Shown piece by piece: positions 46,373 through 54,236 of a stretch of DNA of 64,000 nt (within the stretch, counting starts at the first letter, position 1; every line of letters begins with the position of its first letter). This DNA is from Photobacterium sp. DA100 (GTDB lineage: Bacteria; Pseudomonadota; Gammaproteobacteria; Enterobacterales; Vibrionaceae). The notes beneath the pieces are model-generated. The model had not been told where the DNA came from, searched no databases, and saw only the letters and a program-made list of their open reading frames with translations. The DNA is taken from assembly GCF_029223585.1 (NCBI RefSeq), contig NZ_CP119423.1, positions 2,356,001-2,420,000 of the forward strand, in the 5' to 3' direction. The position numbers were made by a program, and so were the translations under genes.

Positions 46373-47248
46373 ATGGCTCTTGTAACATTAAAAGATGTAT
46401 TAGCCCATGCAAAAGAAAATAAATATGCCGTCGGTAGTTTTAATGCGGTTGATTTTAATCTTTTACGCGGATTAATCGCAGCAGCGGAGCAAGAAAAGTC
46501 CCCCATTATTATTAATTTGGGACAAGGCCAATTCCGCCTTACACCACCGGAGCTGATCGCTCCGACTATGGTAAAAATGGCACAAGAAGCCTCAGTACCG
46601 GTTGTCCTTCACCTAGACCATGGAAAGGATGTTGAAACATGTATCCGCGCTCTTCGCCTTGGTTTCTCATCTGTTATGTACGACGGCTCTGCGCTGCCTT
46701 TTGAAGAAAACCTGAAAAATACCCAAGACGTTATCCGTTTTGCCAGCTATTACGGAGCTTCCGTCGAGGCTGAGATTGGCAAAGTCGGCAATACCGAAAC
46801 CGGTGATGAAGAAGAACTACAGGCCGCAACAGAACAAACTGAAGATCAGCTTACCAAACCTCAAGAAGCCGAGGCTTTCGCCAACGGCGCAACAGGGCTA
46901 GACGCCCTTGCGGTTGCATTTGGTACCGCCCACGGCCTTTACCATGGCGAACCAAAACTCGATTTCGAGCGCTTGCGTGATATCAGCAATAGCGTTGAAG
47001 TGCCACTCGTGATGCATGGTGGTTCAGGGCTTGATGACAGCGTCTACCGTGATGCCATTGCTTGCGGTGTATCCAAAATCAACTACTTCACCAATATGTC
47101 ACATGATGTGGGCAAGCAGGTTCAAACCATGCTGAACAGCAAAGAAGAAGCCTACTACCACGACATCATTCTTTGCTCTATTGAAGCCACCAAGCAGCAT
47201 GCCGCACGTATTATGCAAGTCTTTGGCAGTAGTGGCCAAGCCAAATAA
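46373..47248 (+). CDS. Class II (zinc) ketose-bisphosphate/ketose-phosphate aldolase
   Basis: 291 residues, with catalytic Asp82 and zinc ligands His83 (LHLDHG), His187 (FGTAHGLYHG) and His215 (MHGGSG), and Glu134 in VEAEIG. The family cleaves fructose- or tagatose-bisphosphate, or other ketose 1-phosphates, to dihydroxyacetone phosphate plus an aldehyde. The usual substrate loop (VNxxT) reads INYFTNMS here, so the aldehyde part may be unusual. Start ATG 46373 has AAAGGA upstream; the longer frame overlaps the kinase. Middle gene between the kinase and larA. Confidence 0.9.
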   Translation: MALVTLKDVLAHAKENKYAVGSFNAVDFNLLRGLIAAAEQEKSPIIINLGQGQFRLTPPELIAPTMVKMAQEASVPVVLHLDHGKDVETCIRALRLGFSSVMYDGSALPFEENLKNTQDVIRFASYYGASVEAEIGKVGNTETGDEEELQAATEQTEDQLTKPQEAEAFANGATGLDALAVAFGTAHGLYHGEPKLDFERLRDISNSVEVPLVMHGGSGLDDSVYRDAIACGVSKINYFTNMSHDVGKQVQTMLNSKEEAYYHDIILCSIEATKQHAARIMQVFGSSGQAK

Positions 47249-47296
47249 CCACCGGATAAATATACCAACAATTAAAGATTTGAGACTGAGGAAAAT

Positions 47297-48733
47297 ATGA
47301 AAACTATCCAATTCGAATATGGCCCGGGTTTTATGGCAGCCCAACTTCCTGATTCAGCCGATGTATTTATTCCGGGCGAAACAGTTAAAGACCCAGAGTC
47401 TCTGGTTGACCCAATATCCGCCACCCGTGACTCCATTTTAAATCCGATCGGCATGCCACCTATTAGCGAACAGGTCAAAGCAGGCTCGAAAGTTGCCATT
47501 GTTTTCCCAGACCGTGTTAAGGGTGGCTGCCATGACACAGCCCACCGCAGGATTTCTATTCCAATTATCTTGGAAGAATGCCGCAAAGCTGGTGTTGAGA
47601 AAAAAGATATCACCCTGATTTGCAGTAACGGCCTACACCGTAAGAATACAGAGAAAGAACTTCGTGAAATTCTTGGCGATGAGGTATTCAACGCCTTCTA
47701 CTGGGAAGGACAGGTCGTAAACCACGACAGTGAAGACTGGGACAACCTGGTTGATCTTGGCCGGAATGAGCACGGCGATAAAGTTGTGATGAATAAAACC
47801 GTGTTTGAGGCGGATTTGGCTGTCATGATCGGCCATACGCTGGGCAACCCTTATGGTGGTTACTCGGGAGGTTACAAACACTGCGCCACCGGTATTACCA
47901 ACTGGGAATGTATCGCCTCTCACCACATTCCACGGGTGATGCACCGCGAGGACTTCACCCCGGTCTCCAGCAAAAGCCTGATGCGCCAGAAATTCGACCA
48001 AATTGGCAAGCACATGGAAAAATGCATGGGCAAGAAGTTCTTTACCTGTGATGCGGTACTGAATACATTTTCCCAACAAATTTCTGTCTATACTGGCGGG
48101 TGTGAAGACATCCAGCCCTATTGCTTTGCTGATGCCGACAAGCGTACTTATGCAAACTGGGCAGAAAAAAAGTATGACATCATGGTGTTCGGTATGCCGC
48201 AGAACTTCCATTACGGTAACGGCCACGGCACCAACCCGGTACTGATGATGCAAGCTATCGGGGCGCAAATCATCCGTCACAAGCGGGTCATGTCTGACAA
48301 CTGCGTAGTGATTTGTTCTTCGCTGTGCAACGGCTATTTCCATGATGAAGAGTTCCCTTCATACCGCAAGCTGTTTGAGCTATTCCAGACCGATTACTGC
48401 AACACTTTAGTCGATATCAACAAGCATATTGAATATATCGCCCGTGATGAAGAGATGATCAAGCAATACCGTTTCAACTATGGCTATCACCCTTTCCACG
48501 GTTTCTCCATGACATCATGCGGCCATATTGCCGAGATGAACACTAAAGCCGTTTATATCGTCGGAGCTCAAGAGCCAGGACTGGCCCGTCAGATGGGAAT
48601 GAAAACCCGTGCAACGTTCGAGGAGGCTTTGGCCGACGCCGTCCGCTACACCGGCACCAACCCAAATATCCTTGCCCTACCACAGGCATTTACCCGGGCC
48701 GCGATGCATCTGGGAAGCAAGGAAGACCAATAA
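47297..48733 (+). CDS. larA: LarA-family nickel-pincer enzyme (divergent racemase/epimerase)
   Basis: 478 residues. By my alignment to L. plantarum LarA the NPN-binding lysine is kept (Lys194 in YSGGYKH, equal to Lys184), as are the nickel-ligand histidine (His210, equal to His200), the catalytic histidine His114 (NGLHRKN, equal to His108) and Asp72. Three positions change: His174 becomes Asn184, Arg75 becomes Lys75, and Lys298 becomes Gly322. So the cofactor site looks intact while the substrate site is remodelled. Such enzymes abstract a hydride from a hydroxyl carbon to epimerise it. Its place between an aldolase and larCEB suggests a sugar or sugar acid as substrate. Not a plain lactate racemase. 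Start ATG follows GAGG. Confidence 0.88.
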   Translation: MKTIQFEYGPGFMAAQLPDSADVFIPGETVKDPESLVDPISATRDSILNPIGMPPISEQVKAGSKVAIVFPDRVKGGCHDTAHRRISIPIILEECRKAGVEKKDITLICSNGLHRKNTEKELREILGDEVFNAFYWEGQVVNHDSEDWDNLVDLGRNEHGDKVVMNKTVFEADLAVMIGHTLGNPYGGYSGGYKHCATGITNWECIASHHIPRVMHREDFTPVSSKSLMRQKFDQIGKHMEKCMGKKFFTCDAVLNTFSQQISVYTGGCEDIQPYCFADADKRTYANWAEKKYDIMVFGMPQNFHYGNGHGTNPVLMMQAIGAQIIRHKRVMSDNCVVICSSLCNGYFHDEEFPSYRKLFELFQTDYCNTLVDINKHIEYIARDEEMIKQYRFNYGYHPFHGFSMTSCGHIAEMNTKAVYIVGAQEPGLARQMGMKTRATFEEALADAVRYTGTNPNILALPQAFTRAAMHLGSKEDQ

Positions 48734-48759
48734 ACCGTAATAGATATTTTCCTGAGTTT

Positions 48760-48785
48760 GCCACCGTTTAGGCGGTGGCCTTTTT
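48760..48785 (+). terminator. Attenuator hairpin between larA and larC
   Basis: 7-bp stem GCCACCG / CGGTGGC, loop TTTAGG, then CTTTTT. It lies 31 bp before the larC start and likely makes the cofactor-synthesis genes less abundant than larA. Confidence 0.8.
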
Positions 48786-48815
48786 ACCATCCAGATGACA
48801 ACGCGTGGGGCAAAA

Positions 48816-50078
48816 ATGCATATTCATCTAGATTTAATTGGCGGGATTGCTGGGGATATGTTCTCTGCAGCAATGTTAGATGCGCACCCGCATTTAGAAC
48901 AACCTTTACTCGGCATGCTGAACTCGTTGGAGTTAGATGATCAGGTCATTGTTTCGCTGGAGCATGGCGAAGACAAAGGACTCAACGGTAAACGATTTAA
49001 TGTTGATCTCATCGCACCATTACACCCTCATCACCATTCGCACAGCCATGAGCAAGAACATAGCGATGAGCAAAAATACCGTCACGAACACGGACACAGC
49101 CACGACCATCACCACCATCATGACTGGCAGCAGATCCGCCGCTATCTAACTAATAGCTCGCTGGAACACTGCGTCAAAGAGCATGCTATAGGCATATTCA
49201 GTCTTCTGGCTACCGCAGAAGCAAAAGTCCACAATATGGACATTGAACATGTCCAATTCCATGAGGTGGGTGCCTGGGATTGTATCGTCGATATCATTTC
49301 CGCCGCCTGGCTCATCCATCACAGTCATGCCACTTCCTGGTCTGTCTCTGGCCTGCCTTGGGGGGGAGGCACCGTAAAATGTGCCCATGGCGTTATTCCG
49401 GTACCAGCACCAGCCACTTTAAATTTGCTCACAGGCTTCCATTTTGTTGATGATGGCGAGCTAGGTGAGCGAATCACCCCGACAGGTGCGGCGATCCTGG
49501 CTTGGTTATCACCGGAGCAAAAGGTAGCAAAGGGACAATTACAGGGCACTGGCTACGGCTTTGGTACCAAAAGACTGTCACAGCGCGCCAATGTCATCAG
49601 GGCAAGCCTGCTTGAGCCCTCGCCTGAACAACAAAAAGAGCAAATCGCAATTGTTCAATGCGATATCGATGATATGACAGGCGAAATGATTGCCAATGCC
49701 AGGGAGTCCCTGCGCCAGCATCCCGGCGTATTGGAAATTACGGAAAGTGTATCCCACGGCAAGAAACATCGAATGATCAGCACACTGACCTTACTGTGCC
49801 AACCTTATCACCTCGATGACATAGTGACGGCGATACTCAACCAGACATCGACACTTGGCGTCAGACACTGGCTGTGCGACAGGGTTAGCCTACCCCGGCT
49901 CCATCACCAAATTTCCCATAACGGCAAGGCATTCAACGTCAAAACGGTTAAGCGCCCAGACGGTAGCCAAACCACCAAACTTGAAGCCGACCACCTTGAA
50001 GATGCGGGTCCGAGTTACCACCAAAAGCAGCAGCTCAAGCATACGATTGAGCACCACGTACAAGAGGTAGAACTATGA
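48816..50078 (+). CDS. larC: Nickel-pincer cofactor biosynthesis protein LarC (nickel insertion)
   Basis: CTP-dependent nickel insertase, 420 residues, begins MHIHLDLIGGIAGDM (the family opening). Residues 70-102 hold 16 histidines, a likely nickel store. The C-terminal part (VLEITESVSHGKKHRMISTL) resembles the LarC2 region. In L. plantarum LarC needs a ribosomal frameshift between larC1 and larC2; here it is one frame. Start at 48816 rather than the ATG at 48795, because the family begins with MHIHLD-like residues. It overlaps larE by four bases (ATGA). Confidence 0.93.
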   Translation: MHIHLDLIGGIAGDMFSAAMLDAHPHLEQPLLGMLNSLELDDQVIVSLEHGEDKGLNGKRFNVDLIAPLHPHHHSHSHEQEHSDEQKYRHEHGHSHDHHHHHDWQQIRRYLTNSSLEHCVKEHAIGIFSLLATAEAKVHNMDIEHVQFHEVGAWDCIVDIISAAWLIHHSHATSWSVSGLPWGGGTVKCAHGVIPVPAPATLNLLTGFHFVDDGELGERITPTGAAILAWLSPEQKVAKGQLQGTGYGFGTKRLSQRANVIRASLLEPSPEQQKEQIAIVQCDIDDMTGEMIANARESLRQHPGVLEITESVSHGKKHRMISTLTLLCQPYHLDDIVTAILNQTSTLGVRHWLCDRVSLPRLHHQISHNGKAFNVKTVKRPDGSQTTKLEADHLEDAGPSYHQKQQLKHTIEHHVQEVEL

Positions 50079-50881
50079 CAGTCATAGATAAAATACAGGC
50101 TCTCGAAACTGTATTGCAGCAAATTGGCAAAGTCACTGTTGCCGTAAGTGGTGGTGTAGACAGCATGACATTGGCATACGTGGCCCATCAAACCCTGGGG
50201 GACAAGGCCAAAATGGTCCATGCGACCTCTTCGGCGGTGCCCGGTGCTGATACCCAACGAATCCAGAAATACGCCAAGCAACAAGGCTGGCAACTAGAGC
50301 TGGTGCAAGCCGGAGAGATGCAAAATAGCGCCTACCGCAGCAATCCAGTCAACCGTTGTTACCACTGCAAATCAGCACTTTACTCGACGTTGACCACCAT
50401 TGGATTTGGCCAAGTCGTATCCGGAACCAATCTCGATGACCTGAGCGACTACCGGCCGGGGCTAATTGCAGCAAAAGAGAAAGCGGTCCGCCATCCATTT
50501 GTCGAAGCGGATATCGACAAGTCGACAATTCGCCTGATAGCCCAGCATTTTGGCCTAAGCGATATCGCATTTTTACCTGCATCTCCTTGTCTGGCCAGTC
50601 GGGTCGAAACCGGGGTTTTCATCCAGCCCGAACAGCTCGATTTGATCAACCGGGTAGAAACGAGCCTGAGAAAGCAAATCAATGCCGAAAATATCCGCTG
50701 CCGATTGTTGGCCCAACGGCTGGTGCTGCAAATTGATGAAGACAAACTCAGCACCCTCCATGAGGTGATGATCAACAACATCATTGCCGATGCCCAGTCC
50801 ATGGCCAGCGAAGTTGGTTTGTCATTACCAGTCGATGTCGCGCCCTATAAACGCGGCAGTGCATTTGTGAGGGTCGCCTGA
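50075..50881 (+). CDS. larE: Nickel-pincer cofactor biosynthesis protein LarE (sulfur transferase)
   Basis: 268 residues, ATP-dependent sulfur insertion into the pyridinium bis-carboxylate mononucleotide. PP-loop SGGVDS at residues 25-30, CxxC at Cys95/Cys98 and Cys172 in SPCLASR, at the position of the sacrificial cysteine Cys176 in L. plantarum. With three cysteines it may instead use an iron-sulfur cluster, as known for some LarE proteins. Translation is coupled to larC on one side and larB on the other (TGATG). Confidence 0.93.
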   Translation: MTVIDKIQALETVLQQIGKVTVAVSGGVDSMTLAYVAHQTLGDKAKMVHATSSAVPGADTQRIQKYAKQQGWQLELVQAGEMQNSAYRSNPVNRCYHCKSALYSTLTTIGFGQVVSGTNLDDLSDYRPGLIAAKEKAVRHPFVEADIDKSTIRLIAQHFGLSDIAFLPASPCLASRVETGVFIQPEQLDLINRVETSLRKQINAENIRCRLLAQRLVLQIDEDKLSTLHEVMINNIIADAQSMASEVGLSLPVDVAPYKRGSAFVRVA

Positions 50882-51537
50882 TGAGCAATATTACCATGGA
50901 CTTTGAACGCCGGGCCCGCTGCGGGATTGAAGAAGCCGTGTTCTGCGAAAGTAAAACAGCAGATCAAATCGACATCATTATCGATATGGCACTCGGACAA
51001 AAACGACGCCTGCTGCTAACTCGGCTAGGCGAGGACAAATTCAAGCAACTTGCCTCCTCTCATCAACAAAAGCTGATGTTTGACCCGCTGGGGCGGGTCT
51101 CCGTTTTGGGTGATCTTGAGCCGCCCAAAAGGAGTGCCAGCGTTGCAATTGTGTCTGGAGGTGCCTCCGATGCTGCAGTGTGCAATGAAGTCGCAACGAC
51201 CTTGGCCTATCACGGTATCCATTGCGAACGCTATGAAGATATCGGCGTCGCAGCACTGTGGCGTTTGACAAACCGTTTAGAAGAGATTCAGCAGGCCAAT
51301 ATCATCATTGCAGTCGCAGGCATGGAAGCGGCCTTACCCACGGTATTGTCCGGTATGATTGCCACACCGATCATCGCAGTGCCCACCTCAGTCGGCTATG
51401 GTGTGAGTGAAGGGGGCCATCTGGCGCTGAACGCTTGCCTTGGAAGCTGTGCGGCCGGCCTGACGACCGTCAATATCGACAACGGTTTCGGAGCCGCATG
51501 CGCGGCAATTAAACTCATCAACCAATTCTGCCGCTAA
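50881..51537 (+). CDS. larB: Nickel-pincer cofactor biosynthesis protein LarB
   Basis: 218 residues. It carboxylates and hydrolyses nicotinic acid adenine dinucleotide, the first step of NPN synthesis. The C-terminal half is AIR-carboxylase-like (VAIVSGGASDAAVCNEVA and AVPTSVGYGVSEGG). The order larC-larE-larB is unusual compared with the larABC-E order of L. plantarum but forms a complete set. All three overlap, so they are made together. Confidence 0.94.
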   Translation: MSNITMDFERRARCGIEEAVFCESKTADQIDIIIDMALGQKRRLLLTRLGEDKFKQLASSHQQKLMFDPLGRVSVLGDLEPPKRSASVAIVSGGASDAAVCNEVATTLAYHGIHCERYEDIGVAALWRLTNRLEEIQQANIIIAVAGMEAALPTVLSGMIATPIIAVPTSVGYGVSEGGHLALNACLGSCAAGLTTVNIDNGFGAACAAIKLINQFCR

Positions 51538-51605
51538 GAAACATAGGCACTACACCGAGCCCCGCGCACAGACCAGGCACATAGCACCTCAGGGTGTACT
51601 GGTTA

Positions 51606-51628
51606 GGGCCACGCTAGTGGCCCGATTT
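51606..51628 (+). terminator. Hairpin between larB and the second kinase gene
   Basis: Perfect 7-bp stem GGGCCAC / GTGGCCC with loop GCTA, then GATTTAT. The T tract is weak; may end the lar transcript or only attenuate it. Confidence 0.5.
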
Positions 51629-51685
51629 ATCCATCGACGACTTTCAATACCACTTAAATTACTAATCCGTTACACTATTCGTGTA

Positions 51686-51698
51686 TTTGGTTACCAAA
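51686..51698. promoter_or_regulatory. Palindrome upstream of the second kinase gene
   Basis: TTTGGTTACCAAA, a perfect 13-bp palindrome 22 bp before the start. The core TGGTnnCCA also appears twice upstream of the Crp-like regulator gene (TGGTAACCA, TGGTATCCA), so it may be a site for that protein. Confidence 0.4.
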
Positions 51699-51720
51699 CA
51701 ACAATTAGAAGAAGATTATT

Positions 51721-52611
51721 TTGAAGACTGTCATTTGCCTAGGAAACGCTACTTGGGACCAAACTTTTTCGGTCAGTACATCGCAGCAACAAGCCGCAAA
51801 ATCATACGCTGACGGCTTTTCTGTCAGTGGAGGGGGCGTTGCCGCAACCGCAGCCGTTGCCATTGCCAATGCCGGCGAACCTGTCAATTTCATCGGCCGG
51901 ATGGGAACTGATATGGTCGGCAAACAAATATCCGATGAACTCATCGCTCACGGCGTCAACATTGATCATTGCCTGCGTTACGAACAAGTCCAGTCATCCA
52001 TTGCCACCATTATCCTTGATGAAGAGCACTCCTCGAAGATCTACGTCTATAACGACCCCTCCATGCCCAAAGATACCTCGTCGCTTTTTGGCTTGGATCT
52101 AAGCGACACCAGTGCGATCGTTGCCGATCTCACCTGGCCGGAAGGAGCTAAAGTACTGTTTGAGCTGGCAAAGCAAAAAGGGATCCCAACGTTTCTCCGA
52201 GTAAGCTACTTTGACCAATCACTCATCGAACTGCTTGAACTGGCCGACTGCTGCGTTTTCAGCCACCCTTCCCTGCTGGCAATGACCTCTGATATCCAAC
52301 ACAAGCGGGCACTAAACAAAGCGATCAAACGGGTTGGCGGCTCGGCGGTTGTCACTCTGAGCCAGCGTGGCTGCGCATGGCTGCACGAGGGGACATTTGC
52401 CAATATCCCAGGGCATCAGGTCGATGTAGCAGACACCACAGGCGCCGGTGACATTTTCATCGGTATTCTCGCCATGCAGGTTGGCAAAGGACAACCGTTC
52501 GACCAGGCCATCAATACAGCTAACCATGTTGCCGCACTGAGCTGTGAATTCATGGGAGCAAGACAGCTAGCCAATTGCGATAAAGCCCAAGCGGTCCTTA
52601 ATAACTCCTGA
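51721..52611 (+). CDS. PfkB-family sugar kinase (second copy)
   Basis: 296 residues, a paralogue of the first kinase: ICLGNATWDQTF at the start, GGGVAATAAVAIA and DTTGAGDIF with the catalytic base. By the YihV comparison it also reads Lys27, Val109 and Thr138. Starts with TTG at 51721 after AGAAGAAGATTAT. It is separated from larB by 183 bp with a hairpin, so may be transcribed apart. Two similar kinases in one locus suggest two related sugars or a change of specificity after duplication. Confidence 0.87.
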   Translation: MKTVICLGNATWDQTFSVSTSQQQAAKSYADGFSVSGGGVAATAAVAIANAGEPVNFIGRMGTDMVGKQISDELIAHGVNIDHCLRYEQVQSSIATIILDEEHSSKIYVYNDPSMPKDTSSLFGLDLSDTSAIVADLTWPEGAKVLFELAKQKGIPTFLRVSYFDQSLIELLELADCCVFSHPSLLAMTSDIQHKRALNKAIKRVGGSAVVTLSQRGCAWLHEGTFANIPGHQVDVADTTGAGDIFIGILAMQVGKGQPFDQAINTANHVAALSCEFMGARQLANCDKAQAVLNNS

Positions 52612-52651
52612 GTGCGTCAATTGCATATCCCACAGGTAACAACACAGCCTC

Positions 52652-52675
52652 CTCGAAATAGAGCACTATTTCGAG
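52652..52675. terminator. Hairpin after the second kinase gene
   Basis: Perfect 9-bp stem CTCGAAATA / TATTTCGAG with a 6-nt loop and no T tract. Could be a weak terminator. The rest of the 300-bp gap to the next gene holds the hexamer repeat. Confidence 0.4.
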
Positions 52676-52844
52676 AGGGGGCATTGACGCCAATTCAATC
52701 GCTTTTAGACATTTTAAGTCAGTAATTCTACAAGTTCAGCAAAACATCAATTATCTGCGGGCGGCAAAATCACTTAAGATGACGTAAAGTTGATACTTAT
52801 CCGAAATGAAATCTAGTGATTTGATTAGATTGCAATAACGGAGT

Positions 52845-52896
52845 CTTAACTTAAACTTAAACTTAAACTTAAACTTAAACTTAAACTTAAACTTAA
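52845..52896. repeat. Hexanucleotide tandem repeat, seven TTAAAC units
   Basis: Seven perfect copies of TTAAAC at 52851-52892, preceded by one variant unit and followed by TTAA. It lies immediately upstream of a membrane-protein gene, near its expected promoter and ribosome site. Such runs can change length by slippage. Confidence 0.85.
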
Positions 52897-52913
52897 GGAT
52901 AAAAGACGGCTGA

Positions 52914-53606
52914 GTGCTAACCTTACAAATGATGACATTTAAGCAGCTTCTACTTTTTGCGGTGAGTTTTTTGTTTAGCACTGGTGCAATTATGAACATT
53001 GGTTTTTCGAGTTTTTTTTGGGGAATACCATTTTTTTTAATACTTGCCCATCTGCTCCTTCAGCTTAATAGATCGGGCAAGCTGATTGCCCTTGCTGTTT
53101 TACCCCTCATATGGGTACCGTTCATTCACAAAGAAAACAATCGCCTTTACTTTCCCGTCATTGACTCGAAGCTGAGCCTTCTAGAATCAGCTTGGTGTGC
53201 AACTCTATTCACTGATACAGAGTATTATAGCTTGTGGCCCAAAGAGACTTTCAATAGTTCCTATAATGAGGATAGATACATAAAGGATAAATACTGCTTA
53301 GAGGGTGCCAATAGTTTCACTATCGTCGGAGTGCATGTGTCTCACGCTGATTTTGGCGTTAATCTATGGCCTATTATTCAAAATGACCAAAGCAGTAAAA
53401 AGTATCTACTTTACGAAGGTTATATTTCTGGCGGATTAACAGAAAAAACCATAACCAGCGATAGTTTGAAACCATCTACCCAATATCAGAGTCACTTAAC
53501 TTTATATCTAGGCTCCCTGATGTACTACCCTATGCTGCCTATTATACTTTACTCTGCAATTAAGAATGCTTGGCTTCCAGAAAACTTAATACAAAGTCCG
53601 AATTAG
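52914..53606 (+). CDS. Putative membrane protein of unknown function
   Basis: 230 residues. Two or three hydrophobic stretches at the N-terminus (LLLFAVSFLFSTGAIMNIGF, FFWGIPFFLILAHLL, LIALAVLPLIWVPF), a soluble part of about 120 residues with SLWPKETF and HVSHADFGVNLWPII, and a C-terminal hydrophobic segment. I do not recognise the family. The start is uncertain between GTG 52914 and ATG 52929/52932. AT-rich relative to its neighbours, suggesting foreign origin. Confidence 0.6.
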   Translation: MLTLQMMTFKQLLLFAVSFLFSTGAIMNIGFSSFFWGIPFFLILAHLLLQLNRSGKLIALAVLPLIWVPFIHKENNRLYFPVIDSKLSLLESAWCATLFTDTEYYSLWPKETFNSSYNEDRYIKDKYCLEGANSFTIVGVHVSHADFGVNLWPIIQNDQSSKKYLLYEGYISGGLTEKTITSDSLKPSTQYQSHLTLYLGSLMYYPMLPIILYSAIKNAWLPENLIQSPN

Positions 53607-53661
53607 AACACTTCAATATCAAATTGGCTGAAATAGCTAGGATTGATTCATAACAAAAACC

Positions 53662-53949
53662 TTAAACACAAAAAACAACCAGAACGGCACAATATAAAAG
53701 GGTAACAATCACTAAGGATGCTCGACGCTCTCCCAAATGATTAGCCCAGAAAATCATGATACCTCCTACCAGAGCCATCATAACACTCAACAATACTGGA
53801 ATTTGCATTATTTGGGCAATACCTATTGCACCCCAACCCTCAATTGCGTTCAGATACAAGTAAAAGCTAATAAACATGATGATCGGTATGGGACTGAGCA
53901 TAAAGTACCACTTTCGAAGCCACACAAACATGCGCTTCAAGCGCGCCAT
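53662..53949 (-). CDS. Small membrane protein of unknown function
   Basis: 95 residues with three hydrophobic segments (SPIPIIMFISFYLYL, IAQIMQIPVLLSVMMALVGG, ASLVIVTLLYCAVLVVF) and a basic N-terminus. ATG 53949 has GAGGT upstream. Convergent with the preceding gene. Function unknown. Confidence 0.5.
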   Translation of the reverse strand: MARLKRMFVWLRKWYFMLSPIPIIMFISFYLYLNAIEGWGAIGIAQIMQIPVLLSVMMALVGGIMIFWANHLGERRASLVIVTLLYCAVLVVFCV

Positions 53950-54088
53950 ATCCCGTACCTCATTCAAATCTTAGTGATAGTCGCACTATGAAACTCTAAT
54001 AAAGCTATGTTATACCCTTTTTTGGCCGTCCAAGACTCAAAAAGAAACGCAGTAGCAACTAGAGGATTATAGCCGCTTGATTGCATAA

Positions 54089-54235
54089 GACAATCGGGTA
54101 ATCTTCCGGGCTAGCACCGAACAGCTAGTCGCTGCATTTGGAGATCAACTGGCCGAAATGGTTGTCATTACTGATGCAGACCAGAATACTATTTCAAATT
54201 TCCCTCCCTGTGTATCAGGCTTTAATCGGCATTGA
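54089..54235 (+). other. Possible coding remnant
   Basis: 48 codons in one frame between stops, reading protein-like (FRASTEQLVAAFGDQLAEM, then VVITDADQNTIS) and ending at TGA 54233-54235, directly against the nikE stop. It has no start or ribosome site. May be the tail of a lost gene; family not recognised. Confidence 0.25.
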
Positions 54236-54236
54236 A

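Noticed and set aside
47633..48343. 236-codon minus-strand frame inside larA
   Set aside because: Antisense shadow of a well-conserved LarA-family gene, with no ribosome site.
49021..49125. Histidine-rich stretch as a tandem DNA repeat
   Set aside because: The CAC/CAT-rich bases encode the histidine tract of LarC; there is no regular DNA unit.
52845..52896. Hexamer repeat as part of a CRISPR array
   Set aside because: Units are six bases and directly adjacent, with no spacers.
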